The position numbers and the translations under genes were made by a program. Source: Bacilli bacterium (GTDB lineage: Bacteria; Bacillota_I; Bacilli_A; RF39; UBA660). From it: DNA of 24,844 nucleotides. A model generated the notes under the pieces. It saw only the letters and a list, made by a program, of their open reading frames with translations. It was not told the DNA's origin and ran no database searches. The stretch is from contig JAEDJT010000022.1 of NCBI GenBank assembly GCA_016296185.1, positions 1-24,844 of the forward strand. The letters run 5' to 3'. Positions 1 to 8,621 of this stretch are shown piece by piece; the stretch's first letter is position 1, and the number at the start of each line of letters is the position of its first letter.

Positions 1-804
1 AGTAATAAGTATATGTATATATTATTGTTAATTGTACTAGGATTATTCTTTGTAGGTAATTTAAAATTAGTATTTATATTAATTAGTATTATTCTATTTA
101 TTATTTACTTCTTCTTGATAAAGTATAGATGTTATAACGCTATTTTAGTTTTTATAATAATAGAGTTATCTATTAATGGTTGTGTAATTTTATATGGTAG
201 TAATGAATATATTGATAATAATTATATAGATGAAATTAATTATATTAGTAGTATAGATAAGAGTTTTTATAGAACTAATATTGATATTAATTGTGATAAG
301 TATTTCTGTAATAATAATGTTAAAGTTTATTTAGACAATAATGATAATTTAGATAATAAGTTAGGTGTTAAATATTATATAGGTGATAATGATCAATATA
401 TGATATTACATGATAATATTTATTATAATGATAGTTATGATGATATTATTTATGGTGTTAGTAATGATAATGATATTATTCATTTTACTAATGTTAAATA
501 TAATGGATATAATTATATTTATAGAGGCAGTATAAGTAGTAATAATGATATTAAAGTAGTTAGTACTATTCCTTATTATGATTCTTTTGAAATTTATGTA
601 GATGATAATATTGTAGATTATTATATAATAGATGATGCTTTTATTGGTTTTGATGTTAGTAGTGGAGACCATAGAATTAATATTAATTATTATCCTAAGG
701 GTTATAAAAAGGGAATTATTATTAGTGTAATATCTTTTATATTGTTCTTATGTTTTATCAGATGGGAACAATTATTTTATAAAGTTAATAATAAATTGAA
801 ATAA
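1..804 (+). CDS. YfhO-family membrane protein, C-terminal part (5' end outside window)
   Basis: The reading frame is open from base 1 and the first ATG (13) has no Shine-Dalgarno site, so this is probably the 3' part of a longer gene. YfhO proteins are usually about 850 residues; about 267 are visible here. Seen: hydrophobic segments at about residues 5-24, 25-42 and 48-64, then an Asn/Asp/Ile/Tyr-rich presumably extracellular domain, then a last membrane segment at about 240-258. The C-terminal part carries the pattern I associate with YfhO: IPYYDSFEIYVD, later AFIGFDVSSGDH, then a YYPKGYKKG stretch leading into the last helix. B. subtilis YfhO is linked to glycosylation of lipoteichoic acid with CsbB-type glycosyltransferases; a similar envelope role here is inferred. 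The stop codon lies in the left arm of a hairpin. Confidence 0.6.
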   Translation, partial: SNKYMYILLLIVLGLFFVGNLKLVFILISIILFIIYFFLIKYRCYNAILVFIIIELSINGCVILYGSNEYIDNNYIDEINYISSIDKSFYRTNIDINCDKYFCNNNVKVYLDNNDNLDNKLGVKYYIGDNDQYMILHDNIYYNDSYDDIIYGVSNDNDIIHFTNVKYNGYNYIYRGSISSNNDIKVVSTIPYYDSFEIYVDDNIVDYYIIDDAFIGFDVSSGDHRININYYPKGYKKGIIISVISFILFLCFIRWEQLFYKVNNKLK

Positions 805-842
805 AAAATAACATTTGTCGACATGAATAAATGTTATTTTTT
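803..842 (+). terminator. AT-rich hairpin terminator after the YfhO-like gene
   Basis: A perfect 14-bp inverted repeat (803-816 with 829-842) surrounds a 12-base loop containing GTCGAC. It has an A-run on the left and a T-run on the right. Only one pair is G-C, so termination may be inefficient. The left arm overlaps the stop codon of the upstream gene. Confidence 0.6.
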
Positions 843-857
843 ATTTGGGTGATAATA

Positions 858-1034
858 ATGCGTGTAAAGTTATTTGATGAAGAGTGTGAAACAGACTTGG
901 AATCTAGCATTAATGATTTTATTAGTAATGATAATTATGATATAATTGATATTAGATATCAATTAGCTTTAAGTGTGTTTGGTGATGAACAAATATACTG
1001 TTTTTCAGCTATGGTGATATATAATGAAAAGTAA
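858..1034 (+). CDS. cse60: Sporulation protein of the Cse60 family
   Basis: A 58-residue protein beginning MRVKLFDEECETDLE, with a central DIIDIRYQLAL and a C-terminal EQIYCFSAMVIY. These match the short Cse60 family (named in B. subtilis as controlled by sigma E, 60 residues), whose biochemical function is unknown. An in-frame ATG at 831 lies inside the hairpin arm; ATG 858 is preceded by GGGTGAT at good spacing and matches the family start, so I chose 858. The last 11 bases overlap the longest form of the MurJ frame, so the two are probably co-transcribed. I see no clear sigma-E promoter close upstream. It is one of two protein-level signs that this organism makes spores. Confidence 0.8.
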   Translation: MRVKLFDEECETDLESSINDFISNDNYDIIDIRYQLALSVFGDEQIYCFSAMVIYNEK

Positions 1035-1044
1035 GTGGTTTATT

Positions 1045-2685
1045 ATGAAAAAAAGTTCATTTGTTGAAGGAACTTTAATTGCAACATTTGCAATTATTTT
1101 TACAAAAATATTAGGTATGTTATATGTTATTCCTTTTTATGCTATGGTAGGTGTAAAGGGTAGTGCATTATATGCATATGCTTATAGTATTTATAATATT
1201 TTCTTAGATATATCTAGTGCGGGTTTACCTATAGCAATGAGTAAGATTATTGGTGAATATAATACATTAGGTATGATGGATGCTAAAGTTAGAGCATTTC
1301 ATATAGGAAAAAGAATAATGGTATTCTTAGGAACTGCTATATTTATTTTCTTAATGGTATTTGCTCCTCAAATAGCTAGTATTATGTTAGGTGATTTACA
1401 AGGTGGTAATACTGTAGCAGACGTTGCTTTAGCTATTAGAACTGTATCATTCTCAATATTAATTGTTCCTTTCTTAAGTGTTACTAAAGGTTATTTACAA
1501 GGACATAAGATTATTAATATAAGTAGTTTTAGTCAAGTAATAGAACAAATAGTTAGAATAGCAGTAATATTATTAGGTACATATATTGTATTAAATGTAT
1601 TTGGTAAAGGTGTTACTTTAGCAGTTAGTATTTCTTTATTAGGTGCGTTCTTAGGTGGATGTGTAGCTTATGGTTTTATTAAATATAAAATGCATAAGGA
1701 TGATTCTCCAGAACTTAGTTTGGAAACACCATCTACAAAAGATGATATTAGTAATAAAGAAATTGTTAAAAAGATATTTAGTTATGCTATTCCATTTATA
1801 ATTATTAATATTGTTAGTAGTTGTTATAATTTTATAGATTTAACATTATTAATTAGAACATTAAATCATTTAGATTTAGGAGCTGAATTAGTTGAATTTG
1901 CTTCTTCTAGTGTTTCTACATATGCACCTAAAATTAATATGATTGTAGCAAGTATTGCAATGGGTATGAGTACTAGTTTAATACCAACTATGGTTATTGC
2001 TTATACTAATAATGATTGGAAAGAAGTTAATAATAAATTTAATCAAGCGTTAGAAATATTATTATTTATAAGTTTACCTATGGTATTTGGTATTTCTTTA
2101 TTAAGTAGTTCAATATGGAGTATTTTTTATGGATATAATATGAATGGTACATATATATTAGCTTTAAATATATTTACTGGTTTATTAATTAATGTATATA
2201 TGATTACTAGTAGTGCTTTACAAGGATTAAATAGATTTAAAATAGTTTATTTATGTACTATTACAGGATTTGTATGTAATGCATTATTAGATGTTCCATA
2301 TATGTTATTATTTAGTAAGATTGGTATTCCACCATTCTTAGGAGCTGTAAGTGCAAGTATTACTGGTTATTCTGTAAGTATTATTATTGCATTAATATGT
2401 TTAAAGAAAGAATGTAAATTAAAATATAGAGATATGTTTAATACTTTATTAAAGAACTTAGTTCCTTTAATTGGTATGATCTTAGTAGTAGTTTTATTAA
2501 AATGGTTAATACCTATTAATTATTATAGTAGATTATCTTGTATATTATATGTAGCAATAATTAGTATTGCAGGTGCTATAGTTTATGGTATTATATCTTA
2601 TAAAATGAATTTATTTGAAAAGATACTAGGTAAAAGTACTAGTCAAAGATTATTAAAAAAACTTACACTTGGTAAGTTAAAATAA
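1045..2685 (+). CDS. murJ: Lipid II flippase, MurJ/YtgP type (MATE/MOP superfamily)
   Basis: A 546-residue polytopic membrane protein of the polysaccharide-transporter family. The N-terminus (SFVEGTLIATFA, then KILGMLYVIPFYAMVG, then SSAGLPIAMSKIIGEYN) follows the B. subtilis YtgP pattern more closely than SpoVB, although SpoVB is a close relative and cannot be excluded. Length agrees with YtgP (about 540). The frame can start at ATG 1024, but ATG 1045 gives the family N-terminus MKKSSFVEGT and is preceded by AAGTGG at suitable distance. The expected role is flipping lipid-linked peptidoglycan precursor across the membrane. The N-terminal half, a basic loop (about residues 215-245) and the C-terminal half are all intact. 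It ends exactly one base before the stop codon of the convergent gene on the other strand. Confidence 0.82.
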   Translation: MKKSSFVEGTLIATFAIIFTKILGMLYVIPFYAMVGVKGSALYAYAYSIYNIFLDISSAGLPIAMSKIIGEYNTLGMMDAKVRAFHIGKRIMVFLGTAIFIFLMVFAPQIASIMLGDLQGGNTVADVALAIRTVSFSILIVPFLSVTKGYLQGHKIINISSFSQVIEQIVRIAVILLGTYIVLNVFGKGVTLAVSISLLGAFLGGCVAYGFIKYKMHKDDSPELSLETPSTKDDISNKEIVKKIFSYAIPFIIINIVSSCYNFIDLTLLIRTLNHLDLGAELVEFASSSVSTYAPKINMIVASIAMGMSTSLIPTMVIAYTNNDWKEVNNKFNQALEILLFISLPMVFGISLLSSSIWSIFYGYNMNGTYILALNIFTGLLINVYMITSSALQGLNRFKIVYLCTITGFVCNALLDVPYMLLFSKIGIPPFLGAVSASITGYSVSIIIALICLKKECKLKYRDMFNTLLKNLVPLIGMILVVVLLKWLIPINYYSRLSCILYVAIISIAGAIVYGIISYKMNLFEKILGKSTSQRLLKKLTLGKLK

Positions 2686-2961
2686 TTAAATCATATACAT
2701 GTTTTGATAATCTTGATTATTAATAGATTTATCAATTGTAGGTTGGTTATTTTCTAATTTACTTATTCGATAATCTAATCTATTTAATTGTCTTTCTATT
2801 TTTGATAATCTGTTATCAATTTCATTTGTAAAACCTATATCGGGTCCTGAATAATATGTTGATTCTATGTTAGATGATTGATAAGGACCAAAGTTATTAG
2901 GTATATAGGATTGGTTTTGGGCGTTATAATTTGTAAAAAAGGTGTTTCTTTCTCTTTTCAT
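2686..2961 (-). CDS. Small Asn/Gln/Tyr-rich coiled-coil protein, possibly spore coat-associated
   Basis: A 91-residue protein of no family I can name. It has a very strong ribosome site (AAGGAGGTAATAAC before ATG), so it is real. The N-terminal half is rich in Asn, Gln, Tyr and Ser (NYNAQNQSYIPNNFGPYQ). Residues about 48-70 form a short heptad coiled coil (NRLSKIERQLNRLDYRISKLE). The composition resembles small spore-coat or morphogenetic proteins of Firmicutes, and a near-consensus sigma-K-like element lies upstream (AC at 3007-3008, 17-base spacer, CATATAATT read on the minus strand at 2989-2981). Both points are suggestive only. It is convergent with the flippase gene and divergent from trmB. 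Confidence 0.65.
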   Translation of the reverse strand: MKRERNTFFTNYNAQNQSYIPNNFGPYQSSNIESTYYSGPDIGFTNEIDNRLSKIERQLNRLDYRISKLENNQPTIDKSINNQDYQNMYMI

Positions 2962-3016
2962 GTTATTACCTCCTTAATTAAATTATATGTATAAAATTAG
3001 AAAGTAGTGATTGAAA

Positions 3017-3646
3017 ATGCGTTTAAGAAATGTTAAAAATGCAGTTGAAATAGTTAATAGTAGTAAATATGTTATTACTGAACCTGAAAAATATAAGGGA
3101 GAATATAATAAGTTATTTAATAATGATAATCCTATTCATTTGGAAATAGGTATGGGTAAAGGTAATTTTATTATTGATATGGCTAAAAGATTTCCTAATG
3201 TTAATTTTATTGGTGTTGAAATGTATGAAAGTGTTTTATGTAGAGCTATTGAAAAATTAAATGATGAAGAATTAGATAATTTAAGAATTATTAGAATGGA
3301 TGCTCATAATTTAGGAGAAGTATTTGATCATGAAATAAGTACTATTTATTTAAATTTTAGTGATCCATGGCCAAAGGCTAGACATGCTAAGAGAAGATTA
3401 ACTTCTCATGTATTATTACCAATATATGATAATATCTTTAAAGGTGATAAGATTATTGAACAAAAAACTGATAATGTAGGTTTATTTGAAAGTTCAATTG
3501 TTAGCTTAAGTACTTATGGATATGTTATAGAAGAAATCTCATTAGATTTAGCAAGTACAGGTAAGGAAAATTCATTGACAGAATATGAAGCGAAATTTAT
3601 GAGTCAAGGTGTCAAGATAAACTATTTAAGAGCGATAAAAAAATAG
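3017..3646 (+). CDS. trmB: tRNA (guanine-N7-)-methyltransferase TrmB
   Basis: A 209-residue class I SAM-dependent methyltransferase that makes m7G46 in the tRNA variable loop. Seen: N-terminal MRLRNVKNAVEIV as in Firmicute TrmB, SAM-binding motif HLEIGMGKGNF at about residues 41-51, acidic motif FIGVEMYE, and the family signature NFSDPWPKARHAKRRL at about 113-128. The C-terminal TEYEAKFMSQG is also typical. A TTG two codons upstream (3011) would add MK, but ATG 3017 matches the family start. The ribosome site is weak. Length is normal. Confidence 0.95.
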   Translation: MRLRNVKNAVEIVNSSKYVITEPEKYKGEYNKLFNNDNPIHLEIGMGKGNFIIDMAKRFPNVNFIGVEMYESVLCRAIEKLNDEELDNLRIIRMDAHNLGEVFDHEISTIYLNFSDPWPKARHAKRRLTSHVLLPIYDNIFKGDKIIEQKTDNVGLFESSIVSLSTYGYVIEEISLDLASTGKENSLTEYEAKFMSQGVKINYLRAIKK

Positions 3647-3654
3647 ATATTAGT

Positions 3655-3672
3655 TATAATAAATGTTATAAT
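3655..3672 (+). promoter_or_regulatory. Tandem candidate -10 boxes for the envelope operon
   Basis: Two perfect TATAAT hexamers (3655-3660 and 3667-3672) lie 12 bases apart in the short gap after trmB. Neither has a good -35 at 16-18 bases. They are the best candidate for the start of the lipoprotein/YtxH operon. Confidence 0.4.
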
Positions 3673-3698
3673 AAATATCGTAAGAGTGGAAGATGGAT

Positions 3699-4355
3699 AT
3701 GAAGAAAAGATTTATATTAGCTCTTTTTGTATGTGTATTATTATGTGGTTGTACTCCTGTACAAGAGATGTCAATACAAGAAGTTATAGATAATGGAACT
3801 AGTAGAACTGTTTCTGTATACAATAAATATCGTAAGGGTTATAAATATAATTTACCTAAAGGATTAGATGTTGTACATTATATTGATTATAATGAAACAG
3901 TTGAAAGTAAAGATTATACTTATTATTTATATGTTGATTGTGTAAGTTATTTTAATAAAGTAATTGAAAAGTATGAGGTAAGTGAAAAAGCTTATGTATC
4001 TATGCCAATTTCTTATGAAGATAAGTATGGATATTTAGAAATCAACAAGTTGAATAATGGTAAGTATTTTATTGAATTAATGTATAATTATGCTAAAATA
4101 GAAGTGATAGTTAATAAGAATGACATTAATGTTACTTTAGCTAATGGTATGAGTATACTTACATCTGTTGATTTTGACGACAATGTTTTAAGTACAATAT
4201 TAGATGAAGAGGTTTCACGTTTTGGTGAAAGTGATTTTAATATATTTGAAACTACTAGTACTTCTAATAGTCAATATATGGAAGCTATTGATGCAGACGT
4301 TTATAATAATGATAATGATGATGATAATATTCATGATTCAGATTTAATTAATTAA
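3699..4355 (+). CDS. Predicted lipoprotein, unknown function
   Basis: A 218-residue exported protein. It starts MKKRFILALF and has a lipobox LCGC, which puts the lipidated Cys at residue 18. The mature part is rich in Tyr and charged residues and I do not recognise a domain. The last 30 residues are an Asp/Asn-rich acidic tail. An in-frame ATG at 3693 would add two residues; the weak ribosome site does not decide between them. It is the first gene of a probable operon with the acidic disordered protein (gap 14 bases), a DUF948-like protein and a YtxH protein. Confidence 0.7.
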   Translation: MKKRFILALFVCVLLCGCTPVQEMSIQEVIDNGTSRTVSVYNKYRKGYKYNLPKGLDVVHYIDYNETVESKDYTYYLYVDCVSYFNKVIEKYEVSEKAYVSMPISYEDKYGYLEINKLNNGKYFIELMYNYAKIEVIVNKNDINVTLANGMSILTSVDFDDNVLSTILDEEVSRFGESDFNIFETTSTSNSQYMEAIDADVYNNDNDDDNIHDSDLIN

Positions 4356-4369
4356 GGTAGGTGTTTATA

Positions 4370-5794
4370 ATGGGATTATTTGATAAAATAAAAAATATTT
4401 TATTCGAAGAAGACGAATTTGATGAAACAATGAGTGATATTCCTGTTTATAAGAAAAAAGAAATTAAAGAAGAAAAGATAGTAGCTTCTGAACAACATGA
4501 TAAAGAACCTGTTGTTCAAGAAGAATTAACTCCAGTAATTGATAATTCAAGATTTAGAAATGTTAAAAGAGATATAGATTTATCTTTTGAGGATGAAGAA
4601 GAAGCTCCTAAAGTTAATGTTGAAGTACAACAAACTAGAGATATTATGAGTGAACTTAAAAGAGGTGCTGAAGTTCAACGTGAAGAAAGAAGACAAGCAC
4701 AACCTGTTTTTGTTCCTCGTGAAGAAGAAAAACCATTACCTCAAAGAAGAAGTGTTTTCCAATCTTTTGATGTTGAAGAATTTGAAAGATTAAATTCTAA
4801 AACTAATGAAATGGAAAATAGAAGAAGAGAAGAAGTACAAAAGAGAGAACAAACTGATAAAATTAGTATGAGTGAAGCTAGACTTGCAAATTCTAATTTT
4901 AGTTCTACTAAACCAACTCGTAAGGAAACTGATCCTGAAAAATATAAAATAGATAATCATCAAGGTAAGAAACCTTTTAGACCTTCTCCAGTTATTTCTC
5001 CAGTATATGGTATCTTAGATAAGAACTATACTGCTGATGAAATTGTTGATAAAACAGATGGGCTTAAAAGAGAAAAAAAAGATGCAGTAGTTAGAACTCC
5101 TGATATTGAAAGTAAATCAGTTAAAACAGAAGAAAAAACTATTGAAGATGCTTTTAATGATTATGATACAAAAGAAACTGAAATCAGTATTGATAGTGTA
5201 AGAAATAAAGCATATGGTGTTCATAATGAACTTACTCAAGAAATTGAAGAAGTTATTGAAGAACCTAGTATTTTAGAAGATGATTTTGTTGATGATATTG
5301 AAGAAGTAATTGAAGAAATCAATGAAGAAGTTGTTCTAGAAGAGATGCATGAAATTCCAAAAATTGATCTTCCTAAAAAAGATGAATCTGAAGAAGATAT
5401 AAGAAGTAGATTTGTTAAAGATGATTCTTATAAAAAAGAAACTCCTTTATTAGATGAAGAAGATGAAGAAGAAAGTTATGTTCCTGAAGCAGAATATGAA
5501 GAAGAAAATGATGATGTTGATTCTTATGAAGGTGATTCACTATTAGATGTAAGTGAAGATAAAGTTAAAAAATCTCATATTCTAGATGATATGGAAAAAA
5601 CAAGTACATTACAAATTCTAGACGATATTGAAAAAGAATTAAATTCAATTAAAAATGTAGCTACAGCTGATGATAATGATGTATATACATTAGATGAAAG
5701 ACTTGAAAGAAATGATACATTAGAAAATGATTTATTTAATTTAATAGATTCAATGTATGATAATGGAGAGGAGGACGAAGAAGATAATGATTAG
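4370..5794 (+). CDS. Long acidic, largely disordered protein
   Basis: A 474-residue protein with no predicted membrane segment and no fold I recognise. The N-terminus MGLFDKIKNILFEEDEFDE could form an amphipathic helix. Most of the rest is Glu/Asp/Lys-rich and looks disordered, with many EEVIEE-like runs. Three short segments look less random: SVFQSFDVEEFERL, PSPVISPVYGILDKNY (about residues 208-223) and STLQILDDIEKELNSI near the C-terminus; these may be binding motifs. A GTG at 4361 is in frame, but ATG 4370 follows GGTAGGTG and is the better start. Its stop overlaps the next gene by 8 bases, indicating translational coupling with DUF948-like and YtxH proteins. A scaffold or envelope role is inference. 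Confidence 0.7.
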   Translation: MGLFDKIKNILFEEDEFDETMSDIPVYKKKEIKEEKIVASEQHDKEPVVQEELTPVIDNSRFRNVKRDIDLSFEDEEEAPKVNVEVQQTRDIMSELKRGAEVQREERRQAQPVFVPREEEKPLPQRRSVFQSFDVEEFERLNSKTNEMENRRREEVQKREQTDKISMSEARLANSNFSSTKPTRKETDPEKYKIDNHQGKKPFRPSPVISPVYGILDKNYTADEIVDKTDGLKREKKDAVVRTPDIESKSVKTEEKTIEDAFNDYDTKETEISIDSVRNKAYGVHNELTQEIEEVIEEPSILEDDFVDDIEEVIEEINEEVVLEEMHEIPKIDLPKKDESEEDIRSRFVKDDSYKKETPLLDEEDEEESYVPEAEYEEENDDVDSYEGDSLLDVSEDKVKKSHILDDMEKTSTLQILDDIEKELNSIKNVATADDNDVYTLDERLERNDTLENDLFNLIDSMYDNGEEDEEDND

Positions 5795-6083
5795 TGCTTT
5801 ACAAACAATTTTACCTATAATTATTTACATTTTATTAATAATTTTAATAATTGTTGGCATAATATTAGGTATCAGAGCAATTCAAACTTTAAATAAAGTT
5901 AATAGAGTTGTTGATGATGTTAATGAAAAGGTACAATCTTTAAATGGTATCTTTAATGTTATTGATTTTACTACTGATAAGATCGTTTCTGTTACAGATA
6001 AAGTAGTGGAAGGTGTTTCTGGTTTAGTAGGACGTTTATTTTTCAATAAAAAGAAAAAAGATGAAGAAGAAGAGGAATTTTAA
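5787..6083 (+). CDS. DUF948-like single-pass membrane protein
   Basis: A 98-residue protein: short N-terminus MISALQTILP, one strong membrane segment (about residues 9-30), an amphipathic helical stretch typical of DUF948 (LNKVNRVVDDVNEKVQSLN), then a lysine run and an acidic end (KKKKDEEEEEF). The frame is open from 5757, but ATG 5787 gives the membrane-first N-terminus and lies behind GGAGAGGAGG (12 bases away). Its start overlaps the upstream gene, and the YtxH gene follows one base after its stop. DUF948 and YtxH proteins often occur together as small envelope or stress proteins in Firmicutes; the molecular role is unknown. Confidence 0.75.
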   Translation: MISALQTILPIIIYILLIILIIVGIILGIRAIQTLNKVNRVVDDVNEKVQSLNGIFNVIDFTTDKIVSVTDKVVEGVSGLVGRLFFNKKKKDEEEEEF

Positions 6084-6084
6084 T

Positions 6085-6525
6085 ATGGGAAAGAAAAATG
6101 GATTAGGTAAATTTTTAGCAGGTGCTGCTATTGGTGTTGGTTTAGGTGTTTTATTTGCTCCTAAATCAGGTGCTGAAACAAGAAAAGATTTAGCAAAGAA
6201 ATTTGATGAATTAATGGTTAAAGTAAAAGAATTAGATATGGATGAAGTGAAAGATTCTTTTACTAAAAAAATTGATGAAATAAAAAAAGAATTATCAGAA
6301 TTAGATAAAGAAAAAGTTGCTGAAATAGCTAAAGAAAAAGCTGCTTTAATTAAAGAAAAATTAGATGATTTATATGCTGAAGCTAAAGAAAAAGCTACTC
6401 CAGTTATTGAAAAAACTGTTGATGAATTAAGAAAGAAAACTGCTGTAACTTTAAAAGGTATTGTAGCAAAATTAGAAGAATCAGATAAAGAAGCAAAACC
6501 AGCTAAAAAAATTACAAAAAAATAG
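6085..6525 (+). CDS. YtxH domain-containing protein
   Basis: A 146-residue protein. The N-terminal hydrophobic segment followed by APKSGAETRKDL (about residues 8-36) is the hallmark of the YtxH domain, a general-stress-associated family in Firmicutes. The remainder is a long charged helix made of Lys/Glu/Ala-rich repeats (VAEIAKEKAALIKEKL and similar) that look like a coiled coil or an LEA-like segment. Starting at ATG 6085 removes eight residues from the longest frame and places AGAGGA at normal spacing. It is the last gene of the operon, with a terminator two bases after its stop codon. Confidence 0.85.
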   Translation: MGKKNGLGKFLAGAAIGVGLGVLFAPKSGAETRKDLAKKFDELMVKVKELDMDEVKDSFTKKIDEIKKELSELDKEKVAEIAKEKAALIKEKLDDLYAEAKEKATPVIEKTVDELRKKTAVTLKGIVAKLEESDKEAKPAKKITKK

Positions 6526-6526
6526 T

Positions 6527-6558
6527 AAAAAAAAGATATATTTTATATCTTTTTTTTT
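6527..6558 (+). terminator. Rho-independent terminator after the YtxH gene
   Basis: A 14-bp perfect stem (6527-6540 with 6544-6557) with a 3-base loop, an A-run before and a T-run after. The stem is very AT-rich but the layout is canonical and the position, directly after the operon, is right. Confidence 0.75.
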
Positions 6559-6559
6559 A

Positions 6560-6588
6560 TTGATAATTATCTTTACAAATGATATTAT
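6560..6588 (+). promoter_or_regulatory. Sigma-A promoter for the cadherin-like surface protein
   Basis: TTGATA (6560-6565), 17-base spacer, TATTAT (6583-6588). It lies just after the terminator and 24 bases upstream of the start codon, so the surface protein gene has its own transcript with a short leader. Confidence 0.7.
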
Positions 6589-6612
6589 TATATATAGATA
6601 GGATAGATTATT

Positions 6613-8598
6613 ATGAGTAAAAGAATATTTAAATTTTTATTTGTATTAATTGTGTTTTGTTGCTGTGTATCAGTAGCTAATGCAAAAATTTATATTGACG
6701 ATTCTGATTATATTAAAACATCAGGATTAAATTATGGAGGAGCTTCTGTAACTAATGTTACTGTTCAAGGTAATATTATGACTATTACATCAAGTGGTAA
6801 TGTTTCTGCTTATTATGTAGGTACAGAAAACAATTATAGTAAAGCTACTTCATATTCTAGTTCATCTAACACTTATCATGTTAGTGTTAAGAATGGTACT
6901 TATTATGTTTGGGTTCAAGATAGAAATTCTGCAGCTACTGGTAGTGTTGCTCCAATTAAATATAAAAATCCTGTAACAGTTACTACTTCATGTTCTAATG
7001 ATAATTTCTCAGGTGTTAGTGGAGCTAAAGATGTAAATAGATGTGGTGTTTATGATGTAGCTACTGGTAAGTATAATTATGAAACTGGTAATTTCTCATG
7101 TGCTGCTGGTCAAACAATAGTAGCTAAGGAAGTTATTACAAATAACTGTGCACAAGGAAAAATGAGTTTTGCTTTTGCAGGTCAAAGATTAGAAAAACAA
7201 ATTTATTGTAAATTAACTTATAGAATTACATGTGGTACTGGTGGAGGTCAAACTCCAGTTAATCCTGCTCCTAATCCTCCTGCACCAGATCCAGGACCTA
7301 GTGTTGCTGCTGCAACATTATCAAGTTTATCTGTTAATCCTGGTTCATTAAATTTTAATGGTTCAAAAACTTATAATGTTAGTGTTGGTGCTGATGTTGG
7401 ATCTATCCATGTTTCAGCTTACTCAAATAATGGTACTGTAGTTAATGGTAATGAACAAGATTTTGCATTAAATTATGGTAATAATAAGATTTATATTAAA
7501 GTTAAAAATAGTGCAGGTAATATTAATACTTATACTATCGTAGTTAATAGAGATGATAGTAGAAGTCAAATTAATACATTAAGTAATTTAACTACTAGTA
7601 TTGGTACATTGAGTCCAGCATTCTCAAGTGAAAATACTACTTATTCACTTACATTACCTTATGGTACTAAATCAATTGATGTTAATGCTGTATTAACTGA
7701 TGGTTCTGCTCATTTTGAAGAAGGTTTTGGACCTAGAACAGTTAATGTAGATCAAGGTAATAATATTATTGATATTCGTGTTACTAGTGCTAGAGGTAAT
7801 ACATTATACTATACAATTAATGCTTATGTTGATACTTATGATACAAGCAGTTGTGGTGAAGATAGAGATAGTAAAGCTTTATTAAAATCATTTAAATTCT
7901 TATTTGATGATGAAGATTATGATTATGATTTAGCTCCTGAATTTAAAGAAGATGTATTCTCGTATACAGCAAAAGTTCCTTATAAAATTACAAATTTAAT
8001 AGTCGATCCTAAAACTAAAGAAGAAGGAGACGTTGCTGAAGTTCTTGGAGGTTCTAATCTTGAAGTAAATATTGAACAAGAAGTTTCAATTAAAGTTAAG
8101 AGTAAAACTTGTCCAAATATCGAAAGAGTATATCATATTGGAGTTACTAGATTACCTGAACAACAATTAAGTTCAAATCCTGAAATTGATACAATGACTA
8201 TTGATAATCATAATGAATTCAAATTTGAACAAAATACTGAAATGTATGATTTAAAATTACATAAAGGTGAATCTTCTTTAGTATTTAATGTTAAAACTGA
8301 AGATGATGGTACTTCTTGTATATTTGAAGGTAATGAAAATTTAACTGCTGGTTCTAAAATTAAAATAGAATGTACTTCAGAAGATGGAGAAAATACAGCA
8401 GTTTATACAATCAACATTACTGGTGTTGAAAAAGGAACTAATATATTCTTAATTATAATAATAATTATTATTGTTATATTTATAATTATTTACTTAATAT
8501 TAAGATTATTAGGTTATAAGATTTATTTCAATTTTGAAGTTATTGGTGCTTTCTTCAGAGGTATTGGAGAAAAGATAACAAATATATTTGATAAATAG
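6613..8598 (+). CDS. Membrane-anchored surface protein with cadherin-like beta-sandwich repeats
   Basis: A 661-residue exported protein. Signal peptide at about residues 1-24 (VSVANA before the cleavage site). An N-terminal region with several Cys (127, 144, 163, 179, 199, 207) is followed by a Pro-rich linker (about 214-230). Four repeats then follow at about 234-313, 318-405, 425-512 and 522-604, each with the pattern L..L.V..G...F......Y.V and ending in YTI.V.R or similar. This is the cadherin-like beta-sandwich type common in Firmicute surface proteins. One membrane helix rich in Ile (about 610-632) and a 29-residue cytoplasmic tail close the protein. There is no LPXTG motif; anchoring is by the helix. 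Adhesion or cell-wall interaction is inferred. The last codons overlap the -35 box of the tyrS promoter. Confidence 0.8.
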   Translation: MSKRIFKFLFVLIVFCCCVSVANAKIYIDDSDYIKTSGLNYGGASVTNVTVQGNIMTITSSGNVSAYYVGTENNYSKATSYSSSSNTYHVSVKNGTYYVWVQDRNSAATGSVAPIKYKNPVTVTTSCSNDNFSGVSGAKDVNRCGVYDVATGKYNYETGNFSCAAGQTIVAKEVITNNCAQGKMSFAFAGQRLEKQIYCKLTYRITCGTGGGQTPVNPAPNPPAPDPGPSVAAATLSSLSVNPGSLNFNGSKTYNVSVGADVGSIHVSAYSNNGTVVNGNEQDFALNYGNNKIYIKVKNSAGNINTYTIVVNRDDSRSQINTLSNLTTSIGTLSPAFSSENTTYSLTLPYGTKSIDVNAVLTDGSAHFEEGFGPRTVNVDQGNNIIDIRVTSARGNTLYYTINAYVDTYDTSSCGEDRDSKALLKSFKFLFDDEDYDYDLAPEFKEDVFSYTAKVPYKITNLIVDPKTKEEGDVAEVLGGSNLEVNIEQEVSIKVKSKTCPNIERVYHIGVTRLPEQQLSSNPEIDTMTIDNHNEFKFEQNTEMYDLKLHKGESSLVFNVKTEDDGTSCIFEGNENLTAGSKIKIECTSEDGENTAVYTINITGVEKGTNIFLIIIIIIIVIFIIIYLILRLLGYKIYFNFEVIGAFFRGIGEKITNIFDK

Positions 8599-8615
8599 AA
8601 ATTAAGTGTTATAAT
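8588..8615 (+). promoter_or_regulatory. Sigma-A promoter for the tyrS T-box leader
   Basis: TTGATA (8588-8593), 16-base spacer, perfect TATAAT (8610-8615). Transcription should start near 8622. The -35 box lies inside the last codons of the upstream surface-protein gene. Confidence 0.75.
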
Positions 8616-8621
8616 ATTATT

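Noticed and set aside
406..672. Minus-strand open frame of 88 codons
   Set aside because: Shadow of the YfhO-like gene; extremely Ile/Asn-rich, no ribosome site, no recognisable features.
3576..3604. TTGACA with TATGAG 17 bases later inside trmB
   Set aside because: TTGACA is perfect but the -10 is weak, the site is within coding sequence and far from the next start; the TATAAT boxes at 3655-3672 are more likely.
3670..3836. A 15-base exact repeat (AATAAATATCGTAAG at 3670-3684 and 3822-3836)
   Set aside because: One copy is at a ribosome site and the other encodes NKYRK in the lipoprotein; in such AT-rich DNA a chance repeat is likely and no palindrome or third copy was seen.
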